From the NCBI RefSeq assembly GCF_009362785.1, contig NZ_WHNQ01000013.1, positions 62,001 to 126,000 of the forward strand: 64,000 bases of DNA, in the 5' to 3' direction. Source of the stretch: Paraburkholderia atlantica. Its GTDB lineage: Bacteria > Pseudomonadota > Gammaproteobacteria > Burkholderiales > Burkholderiaceae. Below the pieces are notes generated by a model that saw nothing but the letters and a program-made list of their open reading frames with translations, searched no databases and was not told the DNA's origin. Numbering within the stretch: the stretch's first letter is position 1; each line of letters starts with the position of its first letter. Positions 34,555 through 43,469 of this stretch are shown here, one piece after another. The position numbers and the translations under genes are program-made.

Positions 34555-35814
34555 TCAATAGTCGACCGCATCGCGGATGATCGGGCAGGTCATGCAGTGA
34601 CCGCCGCCACGTCCACGGCCCAGTTCCGCACCGACGATCGTAATCACCTCGATGCCCTGCTTACGCAACAGCGTGTTCGTGTACGTGTTGCGGTCGTATG
34701 CATAGACGACGCCCGGCGACGCACACACGAGGTTCGCACCGCTATCCCACTGCGTGCGCTCGCGCTGATAGTCGCTGCCGCCCGCTTCGACCACGCGTAG
34801 CTGCTTAAGCCCGAGCGCCTCGGCGACGACATCGGTGAACGGCTTGTTTTCCGCGTGCAATTCGACCCCGCTCGGATGGCTGCTCGGCCGATACGAATAG
34901 GTGCGCGTCTTCGCCATGAAGTCCGGGGCCACCAGCACGCAATCTCGATCGGCGAACGTGAACACGGTATCGAGGTGCATCGCCGCGCGAATCTTCGGCA
35001 TCGCCGCGACGATCACGCGCTCGGCCGCGCCTTTCTGGAACAGCGTTGCCGCCAGTTGACTGATGGCCTGCCGCGAGGTGCGCTCGCTCATGCCGATCAG
35101 CACGACGCCCTTGCCGATCGGCATCACGTCGCCGCCTTCCAGCGTGGCAAGACCGTGATCCTGGGTCGGGTCGCCCCACCATACGTTGACCTTGCCCGCG
35201 AAGTCGGGGTGGAACCTGTAGATCGCCGTGGTCAGGATCGTCTCTTCGTGGCGGGCCGGCCAGTACAGCGCATTCAGCGTGACGCCGCCATAGATCCAGC
35301 AGGTCGTGTCGCGCGTGTACAGTGTGTTCGGCAACGGCGGCAGCAGATATTCGGTGCCGCCCGCCGCTTCCTTCGCGACCTCCAGCGCCTTGCCGCCGTG
35401 CGCTTCCGGGAAGTCGTGCGTCGATAAGCCGCCAATCAGCGTTTCGGCAAGCTTGCGATTGTCGAGCCCTTCCAGATAGCTTCTCAATTCATCGATAAAG
35501 CCGAGGCCAACCTGATTCGGCACCACCTGGTTGTCGAGAATCCACTTCTTGCCCTCTTGCACCGCGACCGTTTCGGCGAGCAGATTGTGCATCTCCACCA
35601 CTTCGACGCCACGGTCGCGCATCTTCGTGACGAAGTCGAAGTGATCGCGCTTCGCGTTCTCGACCCACAGCACGTCGTCGAACAGCAGTTCATCGCAATT
35701 GCTCGGGGTAAGACGCTGATGCGCGAGCCCCGGTGCGCAGACCATCACTTTGCGCAGCTGCCCGACTTCCGAGTAGACACCCAAACCACCCGCTTTCGCG
35801 TCCGTGTTCGCCAT
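34555..35814 (-). CDS. arcA: Arginine deiminase
   Basis: A 419-residue arginine deiminase, which converts arginine to citrulline and ammonia. The catalytic cysteine is in GGGHCMTCP (C407), and other signature stretches are GVYSEVGQLRKVMV, LFDDVLWVENAKRDH, LEGGDVMPIGKGV and HLDTVFTFAD (the His/Asp pair). Length equals that of Pseudomonas ArcA. It is 50 bp downstream of arcD on the same strand. In a classic arcDABC operon arcB (ornithine carbamoyltransferase) and arcC (carbamate kinase) should follow, but downstream there is only intergenic DNA and an RcnB-type gene. Possible roles are ammonia release for acid tolerance or feeding an ADI pathway encoded elsewhere. Confidence 0.97.
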   Translation of the reverse strand: MANTDAKAGGLGVYSEVGQLRKVMVCAPGLAHQRLTPSNCDELLFDDVLWVENAKRDHFDFVTKMRDRGVEVVEMHNLLAETVAVQEGKKWILDNQVVPNQVGLGFIDELRSYLEGLDNRKLAETLIGGLSTHDFPEAHGGKALEVAKEAAGGTEYLLPPLPNTLYTRDTTCWIYGGVTLNALYWPARHEETILTTAIYRFHPDFAGKVNVWWGDPTQDHGLATLEGGDVMPIGKGVVLIGMSERTSRQAISQLAATLFQKGAAERVIVAAMPKIRAAMHLDTVFTFADRDCVLVAPDFMAKTRTYSYRPSSHPSGVELHAENKPFTDVVAEALGLKQLRVVEAGGSDYQRERTQWDSGANLVCASPGVVYAYDRNTYTNTLLRKQGIEVITIVGAELGRGRGGGHCMTCPIIRDAVDY

Positions 35815-35864
35815 GATGACCTCCTGAATATCAGTGGTGACCCGCTCTGTTCAATCTGATGTCG

Positions 35865-37286
35865 TTAGATTGTGATCCTTCCGGTTACGAGGGCGTAGAC
35901 GCCGATGATCGCGCCAATGACGATGACGGTAAAGATGAACCAGTCGGAAGTGATGAAGACGTTCTTGCTCTGCTCTCGTCGCGCCCACAAGTAAAGCGCT
36001 GTGCCGGGCGCGTACAGCACTGCGGCAAGCAGAATGAATTTCAGGCCGCCCGCAAAGATCATGAATGCGGTATAGATCACGGCGATTGCGGCCATGATCA
36101 GGTCGCGCCGGCGCTCGTCGGCGCGCAGGTCGTAACCGTCGCCGCGATTCGCGTTCATGCAGCCGAACACCGCGACGAGCAGGTACGGAATCAACGACAT
36201 CGCGCTCGTCAGATTCAACATCAACGCGAATGCATCGCGCGAGAAGTACGTGCTGATGACGAGCAGCTGCACCACGATGTTGGTCAGCCACAATGCATTA
36301 GCCGGCGTCTTGTTGACGTTTTCCTTGCCGAAGATCGCAGGCATGTCTTCGGTCCTCGCCGCCGAGAACAACACTTCGGCGCAGATCAGCGACCAGGCCA
36401 GATAAGCGCCGAGCACCGAAATCAGCAGACCTATGCTGACGAAAACCGCGCCCCAGTGACCGACCACCGCTTCGAGCACCGCAGCCATCGACGGCTGCCG
36501 CATCGCCGCAATGTCCGCGCGCTCGAGCACCGCGTAAGGCAGCATCGTCACGAGCACCATCAGTGACGTTACGACGACGAATCCGAGTATCGTCGAATGC
36601 CCGACGTCCGAGCGCTTCTTTGCATAACGGGAATAAACGCTCGCCCCTTCGATACCGATGAACACGAACACCGTGACCAGCATGGTGGCCCGCACCTGCT
36701 CGAAGATATTGCCTTCGAGACCGCCGCCGTAAAGGTTGGCCTGGAACAGGTCCATTCGAAAGCCGAACAACAGGATCAGGATGAACACCAGAATCGGGAT
36801 GATCTTGGCGACCGTGACGATACCGTTGATAAAGGCCGCCTGCTGCACGCCCTTCAGGATCATGTAATGAAACAGCCAGATCCCGATCGATGCAACGACG
36901 ATCGCAGCGACCGTATTACCGTCGCCAAATACGGGAAAGAATGCGCCGAGTGTCGACTTGATCAGCACCCAGTAAGAAACATTGCCGATACAACTGCTGA
37001 TCCAGTAGCCGAATGCGGAGAGAAAGCCCGGATAGTCGCCAAAGCCCGCTTTCGCATACGCAAACACGCCGGCGTCCAGTTCGGGCTTTCGTTCGGCCAG
37101 CGTCTGAAATACGCGCGCCAGCATAAACATGCCCGTGCCCGCAATCAGCCATGCAATCAGGGCGCCCAACGGACCGGTGGCATCGGCAAAGGTACGCGGT
37201 AGGGAAAATATTCCGGCTCCGACCATGCCGCCCACGACCATTCCGGTGAGTTGCATTTTTGACAGCTTCTGTGGAGTGGACGCCAT
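35865..37286 (-). CDS. arcD: Arginine/ornithine antiporter
   Basis: A 473-residue APC-superfamily transporter with about 12 to 13 membrane helices. It has the N-terminal GGMVGAGIFSLPRTFA motif, the LDAGVFAYAKAGFGDYPGF segment of helix 3, and EGASVYSRYAKKRSDVG, all conserved in ArcD/YdgI exchangers that swap external arginine for ornithine. It heads the arcD-arcA unit; only 50 bp separates it from arcA. A palindrome TTGAC-N4-GTCAA lies 134 bp upstream, consistent with an ANR/FNR-type anaerobic activator. A close paralogue is encoded at 58195-59631. Confidence 0.93.
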   Translation of the reverse strand: MASTPQKLSKMQLTGMVVGGMVGAGIFSLPRTFADATGPLGALIAWLIAGTGMFMLARVFQTLAERKPELDAGVFAYAKAGFGDYPGFLSAFGYWISSCIGNVSYWVLIKSTLGAFFPVFGDGNTVAAIVVASIGIWLFHYMILKGVQQAAFINGIVTVAKIIPILVFILILLFGFRMDLFQANLYGGGLEGNIFEQVRATMLVTVFVFIGIEGASVYSRYAKKRSDVGHSTILGFVVVTSLMVLVTMLPYAVLERADIAAMRQPSMAAVLEAVVGHWGAVFVSIGLLISVLGAYLAWSLICAEVLFSAARTEDMPAIFGKENVNKTPANALWLTNIVVQLLVISTYFSRDAFALMLNLTSAMSLIPYLLVAVFGCMNANRGDGYDLRADERRRDLIMAAIAVIYTAFMIFAGGLKFILLAAVLYAPGTALYLWARREQSKNVFITSDWFIFTVIVIGAIIGVYALVTGRITI

Positions 37287-37419
37287 TCCGATTCCTTTTT
37301 AGTTACCTTTTTAACAAGGATCTGTAATCAGATTCGAACGAAACGTGTCTCTCGGCCAATCTTGCTGTTGATCAGCCGCGTTACTCTGCAACCACCACAC
37401 GAAAAGAATGGTCTGTCCG

Positions 37420-37433
37420 TTGACGTTTGTCAA
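37420..37433. promoter_or_regulatory. FNR/ANR-like box upstream of arcD
   Basis: TTGAC-GTTT-GTCAA is a perfect palindrome with the 5-4-5 geometry of FNR/ANR boxes (consensus TTGAT-N4-ATCAA), 134 bp before the arcD start. The interval 37287-37667 contains no gene and is moderately AT-rich. Confidence 0.55.
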
Positions 37434-37667
37434 TTTATCGCCGCGAGCATCGATAAGTCGCATTCAATATCGATGATTTAACAATGAAGCGACGTATCGC
37501 ATCATCAACGCGGTTTTCTCAAACGATGGGGAATCGCTGAAGCGAGCTGAAAATATGGTCGCTCAGAACTACTGATAAGCAGCTGAGCGACAGCTCGAAA
37601 TGACGCGCGAAAGTCATCGATGGTCCAAGCCTGATGACGATTTCGCAGTGGCGGGCTTTGGGTCCAA

Positions 37668-39011
37668 CTATGACTCGCGCAACTTCCTCAACGTCAGCCG
37701 CGCTTCGAGACCGCCGCCAACGCGGTTGTGCAGCGTGAGCGTCGCGTCCATCGCGAGCGCGAGTTGCCGCGCGATCGCGAGCCCCAGCCCCGTGCCGCCC
37801 GTTTGACGATTGCGCGACCCTTCGAGTCGCACGAACGGCTCGAACACCGTCTCCAGCGACTCGGCGGGAATGCCGGGACCGCGATCGAGCACCGACACGG
37901 TAGCCTCGCCATCGTGCAACGCGCCGATATCGATCTGCGCGGCGCCGGCGTACCTCAGTGCGTTATCGACCAGATTGCCGACGATGCGCTTCAACGCCTG
38001 CGGACGCATCGTCAGCGACTGGCCGAACTGGCCTTGCAGCGACACTTGCTGACCGGCGTCGACGTAATCGCAGACGAGGCTATCGAACAGCGCATCGGGA
38101 TCGATGCGGCGCGGCACCTCGGTCGTGCCATGCATCGTGCGCGCATACGTGACCCCTTCCTTGACTAGCGCCTCCATTTCCTGCAGATCCTGGCGCAGCT
38201 TCGCGGCCTCGCTGTCGTCGTCCAGCGTGTCGACGCGCAGGCGCATGCGCGTGATCGGGGTTTGCAAGTCGTGCGAAATCGCCGCGAGAATCTGCATGCG
38301 CTCGGTCATGTACGTGGCGATCCGATCCTGCATCGCGTTGAACGCCCGCGCGGCGCGCGCCACTTCGGACGGACCGGCTTCAGGCAGGCGCTCGGCCTTC
38401 AGGTCGGGGCCAAGCGTGTCGGCCGCGACCGCGAGTTGATTGAGCGGGCGCGTCGCGAGCCGCACCGCCAGCCAGCAGCAAGCGGCAAGCACGAGCAGCT
38501 GCAGCGTCAGCACGAGCGGCAGCCAGCGCGACAACGGCGCGCCGGGCATCGGCCGCAGGTCGATGGTGAGCGGCGTGCCGTCGCTCAGTTTCAGGTGCAC
38601 CTGCAGACGCTCATGATCGCCAGGCACCGCGTTGACGGTCAGCGGGTAACGCGTCCCGATGCCGTCGCCGATCGATTGCGCGACGCGCGCCGACAGGCTC
38701 GCGTCGACCGGGGTGCCGGACACCCCCGGGCCGAGCACGAACTCATAGCTGCGCCGCGCGAGCCGCGGCAGCCACTGGGCGCGCTCGTCGGGCGGCAGAT
38801 GATCGAGCAGCGCGACCGAGCTCGCCACTTCGCGCTCGATGTAGCCCATCATGATGCCGGTCATCGTCTGGTCGCGCTCGGTCATCGTGAGCCAGAACGA
38901 CAGCGCCTGCGCGAGCGCGAGTCCAATGAACAGAATCACCGCGAGCCGCGCGAACAGCGTGCGCGGCCAATGCGGCCAGCGCAGCAACGACGGTGATGCA
39001 GAAGCGTTCAT
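37668..39011 (-). CDS. Two-component sensor histidine kinase
   Basis: A 447-residue inner-membrane kinase. Membrane helices span about 20-41 and 163-184, flanking a periplasmic sensor of about 120 residues. A HAMP segment follows (RLATRPLNQLAVAAD), then the dimerisation box AAISHDLQTPITRM (phospho-accepting H247), the N-box NLVDNALRYAG, DRGPGIP and TGGTGLGLAIA of the ATPase domain. The start at 39011 overlaps the response-regulator stop as ATGA; the long open frame to 39329 lies inside that gene. Its signal is unknown. The operon also carries a GFA-family enzyme and a small secreted peptide. Confidence 0.93.
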   Translation of the reverse strand: MNASASPSLLRWPHWPRTLFARLAVILFIGLALAQALSFWLTMTERDQTMTGIMMGYIEREVASSVALLDHLPPDERAQWLPRLARRSYEFVLGPGVSGTPVDASLSARVAQSIGDGIGTRYPLTVNAVPGDHERLQVHLKLSDGTPLTIDLRPMPGAPLSRWLPLVLTLQLLVLAACCWLAVRLATRPLNQLAVAADTLGPDLKAERLPEAGPSEVARAARAFNAMQDRIATYMTERMQILAAISHDLQTPITRMRLRVDTLDDDSEAAKLRQDLQEMEALVKEGVTYARTMHGTTEVPRRIDPDALFDSLVCDYVDAGQQVSLQGQFGQSLTMRPQALKRIVGNLVDNALRYAGAAQIDIGALHDGEATVSVLDRGPGIPAESLETVFEPFVRLEGSRNRQTGGTGLGLAIARQLALAMDATLTLHNRVGGGLEARLTLRKLRES

Positions 39012-39748
39012 TGCGGATCTCCGATCGCAGTCACGACCGCCGAAAACACATAGCCCTCGCTGCGCAGCGTCTTGATGTAGCGCGGCTCGCGTGCGCCGTC
39101 GCGCAGGCGTTGCCGCAGGCGGCTCACCATCAGATCGATCGAGCGGTCGAACGGATCGGCCTGGCGTCCCTGGGTCAGGTTCAGCAGCTGGTCGCGCGTG
39201 AGCACGCGCTGCGGGTGATCGAGAAACACGCGCAACAGACGATACTCCGCGCCGCTCAGCGCCACTTCGGTGCCGTCCGCGTCGAGCAGATGGCGCGCGG
39301 TCGTATCGAGCCGCCAGTCGCCGAAGCACAGCATCGGCGCCGACTCCGTCACCTCCATACCCGGCGGCAGCATGCGCGCGCGGCGCAGCACCGAGCGGAT
39401 TCGCGCGAGCAGCTCGCGCGCGGCGAACGGTTTGGTCAGGTAATCGTCGGCGCCCATTTCGAGGCCGACGATCCGGTCCGCTTCCTCGCTGCGGGCCGTC
39501 AGCATCAGGATCGGCACCGCGCGGAACTTGCCCGCGCGCAGCTCACGGCACAGCACGAGGCCGTCTTCGCCGGGCAGCATCAGGTCGAGCACGATCAGGT
39601 CGGGCGCGCCGTTCTCGAGCGTCGCGCGCATCTGGCGGCCATTGGCCGCGAGCGAGACGCGCACGCCGTTTTTCTCGAGGTATCCCGCGAGCAGTTCGCG
39701 GATACCGCGATCGTCATCGACGATCAGTACGTGGTCGGAGGTTTCCAT
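39008..39748 (-). CDS. OmpR-family response regulator
   Basis: A 246-residue regulator. The receiver domain (residues 5-118) has the acidic pair DDD (11-13), the phosphorylation site D55 in LIVLDLMLPGEDG, the T in MLTARSEEAD and K in YLTKPFAAREL. The C-terminal winged-helix domain (about 145-240) includes LSGAEYRLLRVFLDHPQRVLTRDQL and VDLMVSRLR-like recognition elements (SIDLMVSRLRQRL). It is coupled to the histidine kinase by a 4-bp overlap and starts only 7 bp after the stop of the 40-residue peptide gene, so all four genes form one transcript. Confidence 0.95.
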   Translation of the reverse strand: METSDHVLIVDDDRGIRELLAGYLEKNGVRVSLAANGRQMRATLENGAPDLIVLDLMLPGEDGLVLCRELRAGKFRAVPILMLTARSEEADRIVGLEMGADDYLTKPFAARELLARIRSVLRRARMLPPGMEVTESAPMLCFGDWRLDTTARHLLDADGTEVALSGAEYRLLRVFLDHPQRVLTRDQLLNLTQGRQADPFDRSIDLMVSRLRQRLRDGAREPRYIKTLRSEGYVFSAVVTAIGDPQ

Positions 39749-39755
39749 CGACGGA

Positions 39756-39878
39756 TTATCTGCCGCGGCGTTTGAGTTGCACGCCGCTCGATTGGATCAA
39801 TGAACACTGCAACGGATGCGCGAGTTCGGCCGCGAAACCACCCGCGATGAACACGGCGATGGCAAACAGGCGTTTCAT
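39756..39878 (-). CDS. Small secreted or membrane peptide (40 aa), part of the GFA-kinase operon
   Basis: A 40-codon frame encoding MKRLFAIAVFIAGGFAAELA followed by a polar tail with one cysteine (HPLQCSLIQSSG) and a basic end KRRGR. The first 18 residues look like a signal peptide or a single membrane helix. The start overlaps the stop of the GFA gene as ATGA and a GGAGG ribosome site sits upstream; the stop is 7 bp before the response-regulator start. This tight packing argues that it is real. No family is recognised; a role as ligand or modulator of the adjacent sensor kinase is speculation. Confidence 0.6.
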   Translation of the reverse strand: MKRLFAIAVFIAGGFAAELAHPLQCSLIQSSGVQLKRRGR

Positions 39879-40246
39879 GCGTCCTCCAGCACGGAAAGAC
39901 TCGCGCCGTCGGCCACGCTGGCTTCGAGCGCATAAGGATCGACCCCGTCCAGGCAGCCGATATTGACGCGCCATTGCTGCGGATCTTTGCGCGTCTGATG
40001 AAAAGGATAGATGCCGCAATGCTTGCAGAAGTAGTGTTTCGCGACCTTCGTGTTGAACTGGTACAGCGTCAGCGAATCCTCGCCGCTCAGAATCTTCAGT
40101 TGACTGGCGGGAAAGAGCGGCGTCATCAGCGCGCCCTTGCGGCGACACAGGCTGCAGTTGCAGCGTCCGGCCGGAATGATTTCGGTGCGAACTTCGAACT
40201 TGACGGCCCCGCAGTGACACGACCCTTGCAGCAATTCGGCGCTCAT
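39875..40246 (-). CDS. GFA/CENP-V-family zinc protein (S-(hydroxymethyl)glutathione synthase-like)
   Basis: A 123-residue protein of the glutathione-dependent formaldehyde-activating (GFA) family. The zinc-ligand cysteines are CHCG (about 10-13), CNCSLC (about 29-34) and CKHCG (about 74-78), the invariant pattern of this fold. Gfa of Paracoccus was proposed to promote addition of formaldehyde to glutathione, but many short GFA proteins act on other or unknown substrates. It is the first gene of a four-gene leftward operon with a small peptide, a response regulator and a sensor kinase. A 10-bp perfect inverted repeat lies 62-94 bp upstream. Confidence 0.9.
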   Translation of the reverse strand: MSAELLQGSCHCGAVKFEVRTEIIPAGRCNCSLCRRKGALMTPLFPASQLKILSGEDSLTLYQFNTKVAKHYFCKHCGIYPFHQTRKDPQQWRVNIGCLDGVDPYALEASVADGASLSVLEDA

Positions 40247-40307
40247 GTTGATCTCCGTGATCTGACGATGCCTGCTTTATAGCCTGGTTCATCAGTCGAA
40301 TTATGTC

Positions 40308-40340
40308 GTAATGTATCCGGCCGCCGAGACGATACATTAC
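40308..40340. promoter_or_regulatory. 10-bp perfect inverted repeat upstream of the GFA operon
   Basis: GTAATGTATC (40308-40317) and GATACATTAC (40331-40340) are exact reverse complements with a 13-bp spacer, an operator-like layout 62-94 bp before the GFA start. It may instead bind the regulator encoded in the same operon. The rest of 40247-40801 shows no gene I can support. Confidence 0.55.
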
Positions 40341-40801
40341 ATTGCAATAAGCCATGGCAATTATCGCGAGGCGAAACAGCGAAGATTAAGCGCGCGAATT
40401 CGCATTTAAGCGGCACGCGCAAAACGGATAACGCGGGTTGCTTCATTGCTGCCGCATCGTCATGCTCCCCGTGCAAAGATACTCCGCTTATCCATGATCA
40501 GGTGAGCGGCGCGGCGCGCCAGCCGGCCTCCTTACACGCTGATTTTGACCTCGGTATGACCAACCGGCTTTCCATGTCCCGCTTGACTGGCAGGCATTGC
40601 CGAGCACAATCGCGCGGAGCCTTGAATGCGCTTGACTTTTAATCACTAGCCACTTCCAATACCGATGGTGCAGTGCGATGCTTCACCTCTGAAACACGCC
40701 TCACGTCATTCGGTAATTCAAAGCATTTGCCAGCTGTTCATTCGTCCGCCGTGCATGCGGCGTCAGCTCGAACTGGAGCACTCCTCATCACGGGAGTCGT
40801 C

Positions 40802-41845
40802 TTGGCTGCAAGAAAAAACCAACCCGCTCGCCGCGAACCCGCCCTTATCGATCTCGCATTGCAGGGTGGCGGTTCACACGGTGCTTTTACATGGGGCGTC
40901 CTCGACCGTTTGCTCGAAGAGTCGTGGCTGCAGATCGAAGGGATATCGGGTACGTCGGCTGGCGCGATGAACGCCGCGGTGCTGGTGAGCGGCTATCAGG
41001 TGGGCGGCGCGGCCGGCGCGCGCGCCGCGCTCGAAGCGTTCTGGCGACGAGTATTCGAAGCATCGGTGTACAGCCCGTTTCGCCGCAGCCCGTTCGACGT
41101 GTTGATGGGCCGCTGGACGCTCGACTACTCGCCGCTCTTCATCGCGATGGACCTCGCGGCGCGCGTGTTTTCTCCATACGACCTGAACCCGCGCGGCGTA
41201 CACCCGCTGGCGAAGATTCTGCAGGACTCGATCGATTTCGAGCATCTGCGCGACGCGCCGATCAAGCTGTTCATCACCGCCACCCGCGTGCGCACGGGCC
41301 AGGCGCGTGTGTTTCGCAATGGCGACCTGACGCCTGACGTGCTGCTGGCCTCCGGCTGCCTGCCCACGCTGTTCCAGGCCGTGCAGATCGACGGTGAAGA
41401 CTACTGGGACGGCGGCTACGCGGGGAATCCGACCATCACGCCGCTGGTACGCGAATGCACGTCGAGCGATACGCTGCTGGTCCAGGTCAATCCCGTCGTG
41501 CGGGATCAAACACCGCGCACCGCGCGCGACATCATTAGCCGCCTGAACGAAGTCGCCTTCAACGCGCCGCTGCTGAAAGAGCTGCGCATGATCGCGCTGC
41601 TGCGCCGCGCGGCGGACGCCGGCAGCGACGAAGGCCGTCATTGGGCGGAGATGCGCATCCATCGGATCTCGAGCGAGCTGATGACCGAACTCGGCTACTC
41701 GTCGAAGCTGAACGCCGAGTGGAGCTTTCTGACGATGCTGCGCGACGAAGGCCGGCGCGCCGCGGACGCGTTCCTCACCGGGCACGCCGATTCGATCGGG
41801 GTGCGCTCCTCGCTGGATCTCGACGCGTTGCTCGACGGAGTCTGA
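40802..41845 (+). CDS. Patatin-like phospholipase
   Basis: A cytoplasmic patatin-family lipid acyl hydrolase of 347 residues if started at the TTG at 40802, which has GGGAG 5 bp upstream. The open frame reaches a GTG at 40673, but the extra 43 residues look non-coding. The oxyanion motif is GGGSHG (22-27), the nucleophile Ser is in GTSAG (S52) and the Asp of the dyad is in WDGGYAG (D203). The family also includes PHA depolymerase-like and ExoU-like proteins. The stop is 2 bp before a GntP-family transporter gene, so the two are one operon. A role in lipid or hydroxyalkanoate metabolism is plausible but inferred. Confidence 0.9.
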   Translation: MAARKNQPARREPALIDLALQGGGSHGAFTWGVLDRLLEESWLQIEGISGTSAGAMNAAVLVSGYQVGGAAGARAALEAFWRRVFEASVYSPFRRSPFDVLMGRWTLDYSPLFIAMDLAARVFSPYDLNPRGVHPLAKILQDSIDFEHLRDAPIKLFITATRVRTGQARVFRNGDLTPDVLLASGCLPTLFQAVQIDGEDYWDGGYAGNPTITPLVRECTSSDTLLVQVNPVVRDQTPRTARDIISRLNEVAFNAPLLKELRMIALLRRAADAGSDEGRHWAEMRIHRISSELMTELGYSSKLNAEWSFLTMLRDEGRRAADAFLTGHADSIGVRSSLDLDALLDGV

Positions 41846-41847
41846 CC

Positions 41848-43344
41848 ATGGAAGTCATCACGCTGTCCCCGCTCGCGATTGGTCTCGGACTCTTTGGGAT
41901 GCTCGCGAGTCTCGCGCTGCTGATTGCCCTCGCATACCGCGGCTGGACCGTGCTGTTGCTCGCGCCGTTCGCCGCGATGCTTGCCGCCGCGATTTCGGGC
42001 GAACCGATTCTCGCGCACTGGACCCAGACCTTCATGCTCAGCGCCGCGCGCTTTCTCGCGCAGTTCTTTCCGTTGTTCCTGCTCGGCGCGCTGTTCGGCA
42101 AGCTGATGGAAGACAGCGGCTCCGTGAAGGCGATCGCCAGATACATGACGGAGAAGCTTGGCGCGCATCGGGCGATTCTCGCCGTCGTGATCGGTGGCGC
42201 ACTCGTCACCTATGGCGGCGTCAGCCTCTTCGTCGCGTTCTTCGTGCTCGCGCCGATGGCCTCGGCCCTGTTCCAGGCCGCCAATATCCCGCGGCGTCTG
42301 ATGCCGGCCGCGATCGCGCTCGGCACGCAGACGTTCACGATGTCCGCGCTGCCCGGCACACCGGCCATCCAGAATGCGATCCCGATGCCCTTCTTTGGTA
42401 CGACGCCGTTTGCGGCGCCAGGGCTCGGCATCGTCGCGAGTATCGTGATGGTGGCGTTCGGGCTGTGGTGGTTGTCGTTGCAGCAATCGCGTGCGAAGGC
42501 GGCCAACGAGGGATTCGACGGACTCAACGCGGCGGTGAAATCCACCACGGCACCGGCGAGCGACAACCTCGTGCGCGAACGCGCGAGCGTCTCCCAGAGT
42601 TTCGATCCGGAGGAAGCGAAGCGCGGGCACGTCAGCGAGGATCTGCCGTCGTTCGGCGTCGCGCTCGCGCCGCTCGTGCTCGTCGTGCTGACGAACTTCG
42701 TGATGAACGTGATCGTGCTGCCACGCATCGACGCGGACTATCTGGCCGAGGTCCGTTGGGGCGAGACGTCGCTTTCGGCAGTCGCCGGTGTGTGGGGCGT
42801 GTGCGTGGCGCTCGTCGTCGCGATCGTGGTGCTCGTGCTGCTCAATCGGCGCCGCCTGCCGGCGCTGCGCGAGACGATCGACGCGGGCGCGAATGCATCG
42901 GTGCTACCGGTGCTCAACGTGGGCAGTCTGGTCGGCTATGGCGCGGTGATTGCCGCGCTGCCCGCGTTCGCACTCGTTCGCGAATGGGTGCTCGGCGTCG
43001 GCGGTGGTCCGCTCGTATCGCTGGCGGTCGCCACGAACCTGCTCGCGGGGTTGACCGGCTCGGCTTCAGGCGGTCTGACGATCGCGCTCGACGCGCTCGG
43101 CGGCACCTATCTGCAACTGGCCGCGCAACACGGCATCGACCCGGCGCTGTTGCATCGGGTCGCCGTGATGTCCTCCGGGACACTCGACAGCCTGCCGCAT
43201 AACGGCGCGGTCGTCACGCTGCTCGCGGTGTGCGGCTCGAACCATCGCGAGAGCTATCGCGACATCGTGATGGTCGCGATTCTCGGCGCGTTGCTCGCGC
43301 TGGTGGTCGTGATCGTGCTGGGCTCGCTGCTCGGTACGTTCTAA
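41848..43344 (+). CDS. GntP-family transporter (gluconate / hydroxybutyrate permease type)
   Basis: A 498-residue inner-membrane carrier with about 12 to 14 helices. It contains the SVKAIARYMTEKLG and LVTYGGVSLFVAFFVLAPMA segments and the GLTGSASGGLTIAL and SSGTLDSLPHNGAVVTLLAV motifs characteristic of the GntP family. The start at 41848 is 2 bp after the patatin stop. GntP members import gluconate and related acids; some members in beta-proteobacteria neighbour 3-hydroxybutyrate dehydrogenase genes, so hydroxybutyrate is a candidate substrate here. A strong terminator-like hairpin follows at 43369. Confidence 0.9.
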   Translation: MEVITLSPLAIGLGLFGMLASLALLIALAYRGWTVLLLAPFAAMLAAAISGEPILAHWTQTFMLSAARFLAQFFPLFLLGALFGKLMEDSGSVKAIARYMTEKLGAHRAILAVVIGGALVTYGGVSLFVAFFVLAPMASALFQAANIPRRLMPAAIALGTQTFTMSALPGTPAIQNAIPMPFFGTTPFAAPGLGIVASIVMVAFGLWWLSLQQSRAKAANEGFDGLNAAVKSTTAPASDNLVRERASVSQSFDPEEAKRGHVSEDLPSFGVALAPLVLVVLTNFVMNVIVLPRIDADYLAEVRWGETSLSAVAGVWGVCVALVVAIVVLVLLNRRRLPALRETIDAGANASVLPVLNVGSLVGYGAVIAALPAFALVREWVLGVGGGPLVSLAVATNLLAGLTGSASGGLTIALDALGGTYLQLAAQHGIDPALLHRVAVMSSGTLDSLPHNGAVVTLLAVCGSNHRESYRDIVMVAILGALLALVVVIVLGSLLGTF

Positions 43345-43368
43345 AGGTTTTCTGCGTTCTGAAGTATC

Positions 43369-43414
43369 AAGGGGTCTTGCGCCGACGTTGCTGTTCGTCA
43401 GTGCAAGACCCCTT
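43369..43414. terminator. Hairpin between the GntP and rep genes (convergent)
   Basis: Twelve-bp perfect arms AAGGGGTCTTGC (43369-43380) and GCAAGACCCCTT (43403-43414) enclose a 22-bp loop between two convergent genes, followed by TTCTCGTT on the plus strand and TTGATACTTC on the minus strand. Probably a bidirectional terminator separating metabolic genes from the replication module. Confidence 0.65.
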
Positions 43415-43469
43415 TCTCGTTGCTGCTAGGCCGTGTTTGGACTGCTGTCCAGCCGACTGCCGGCTCACT

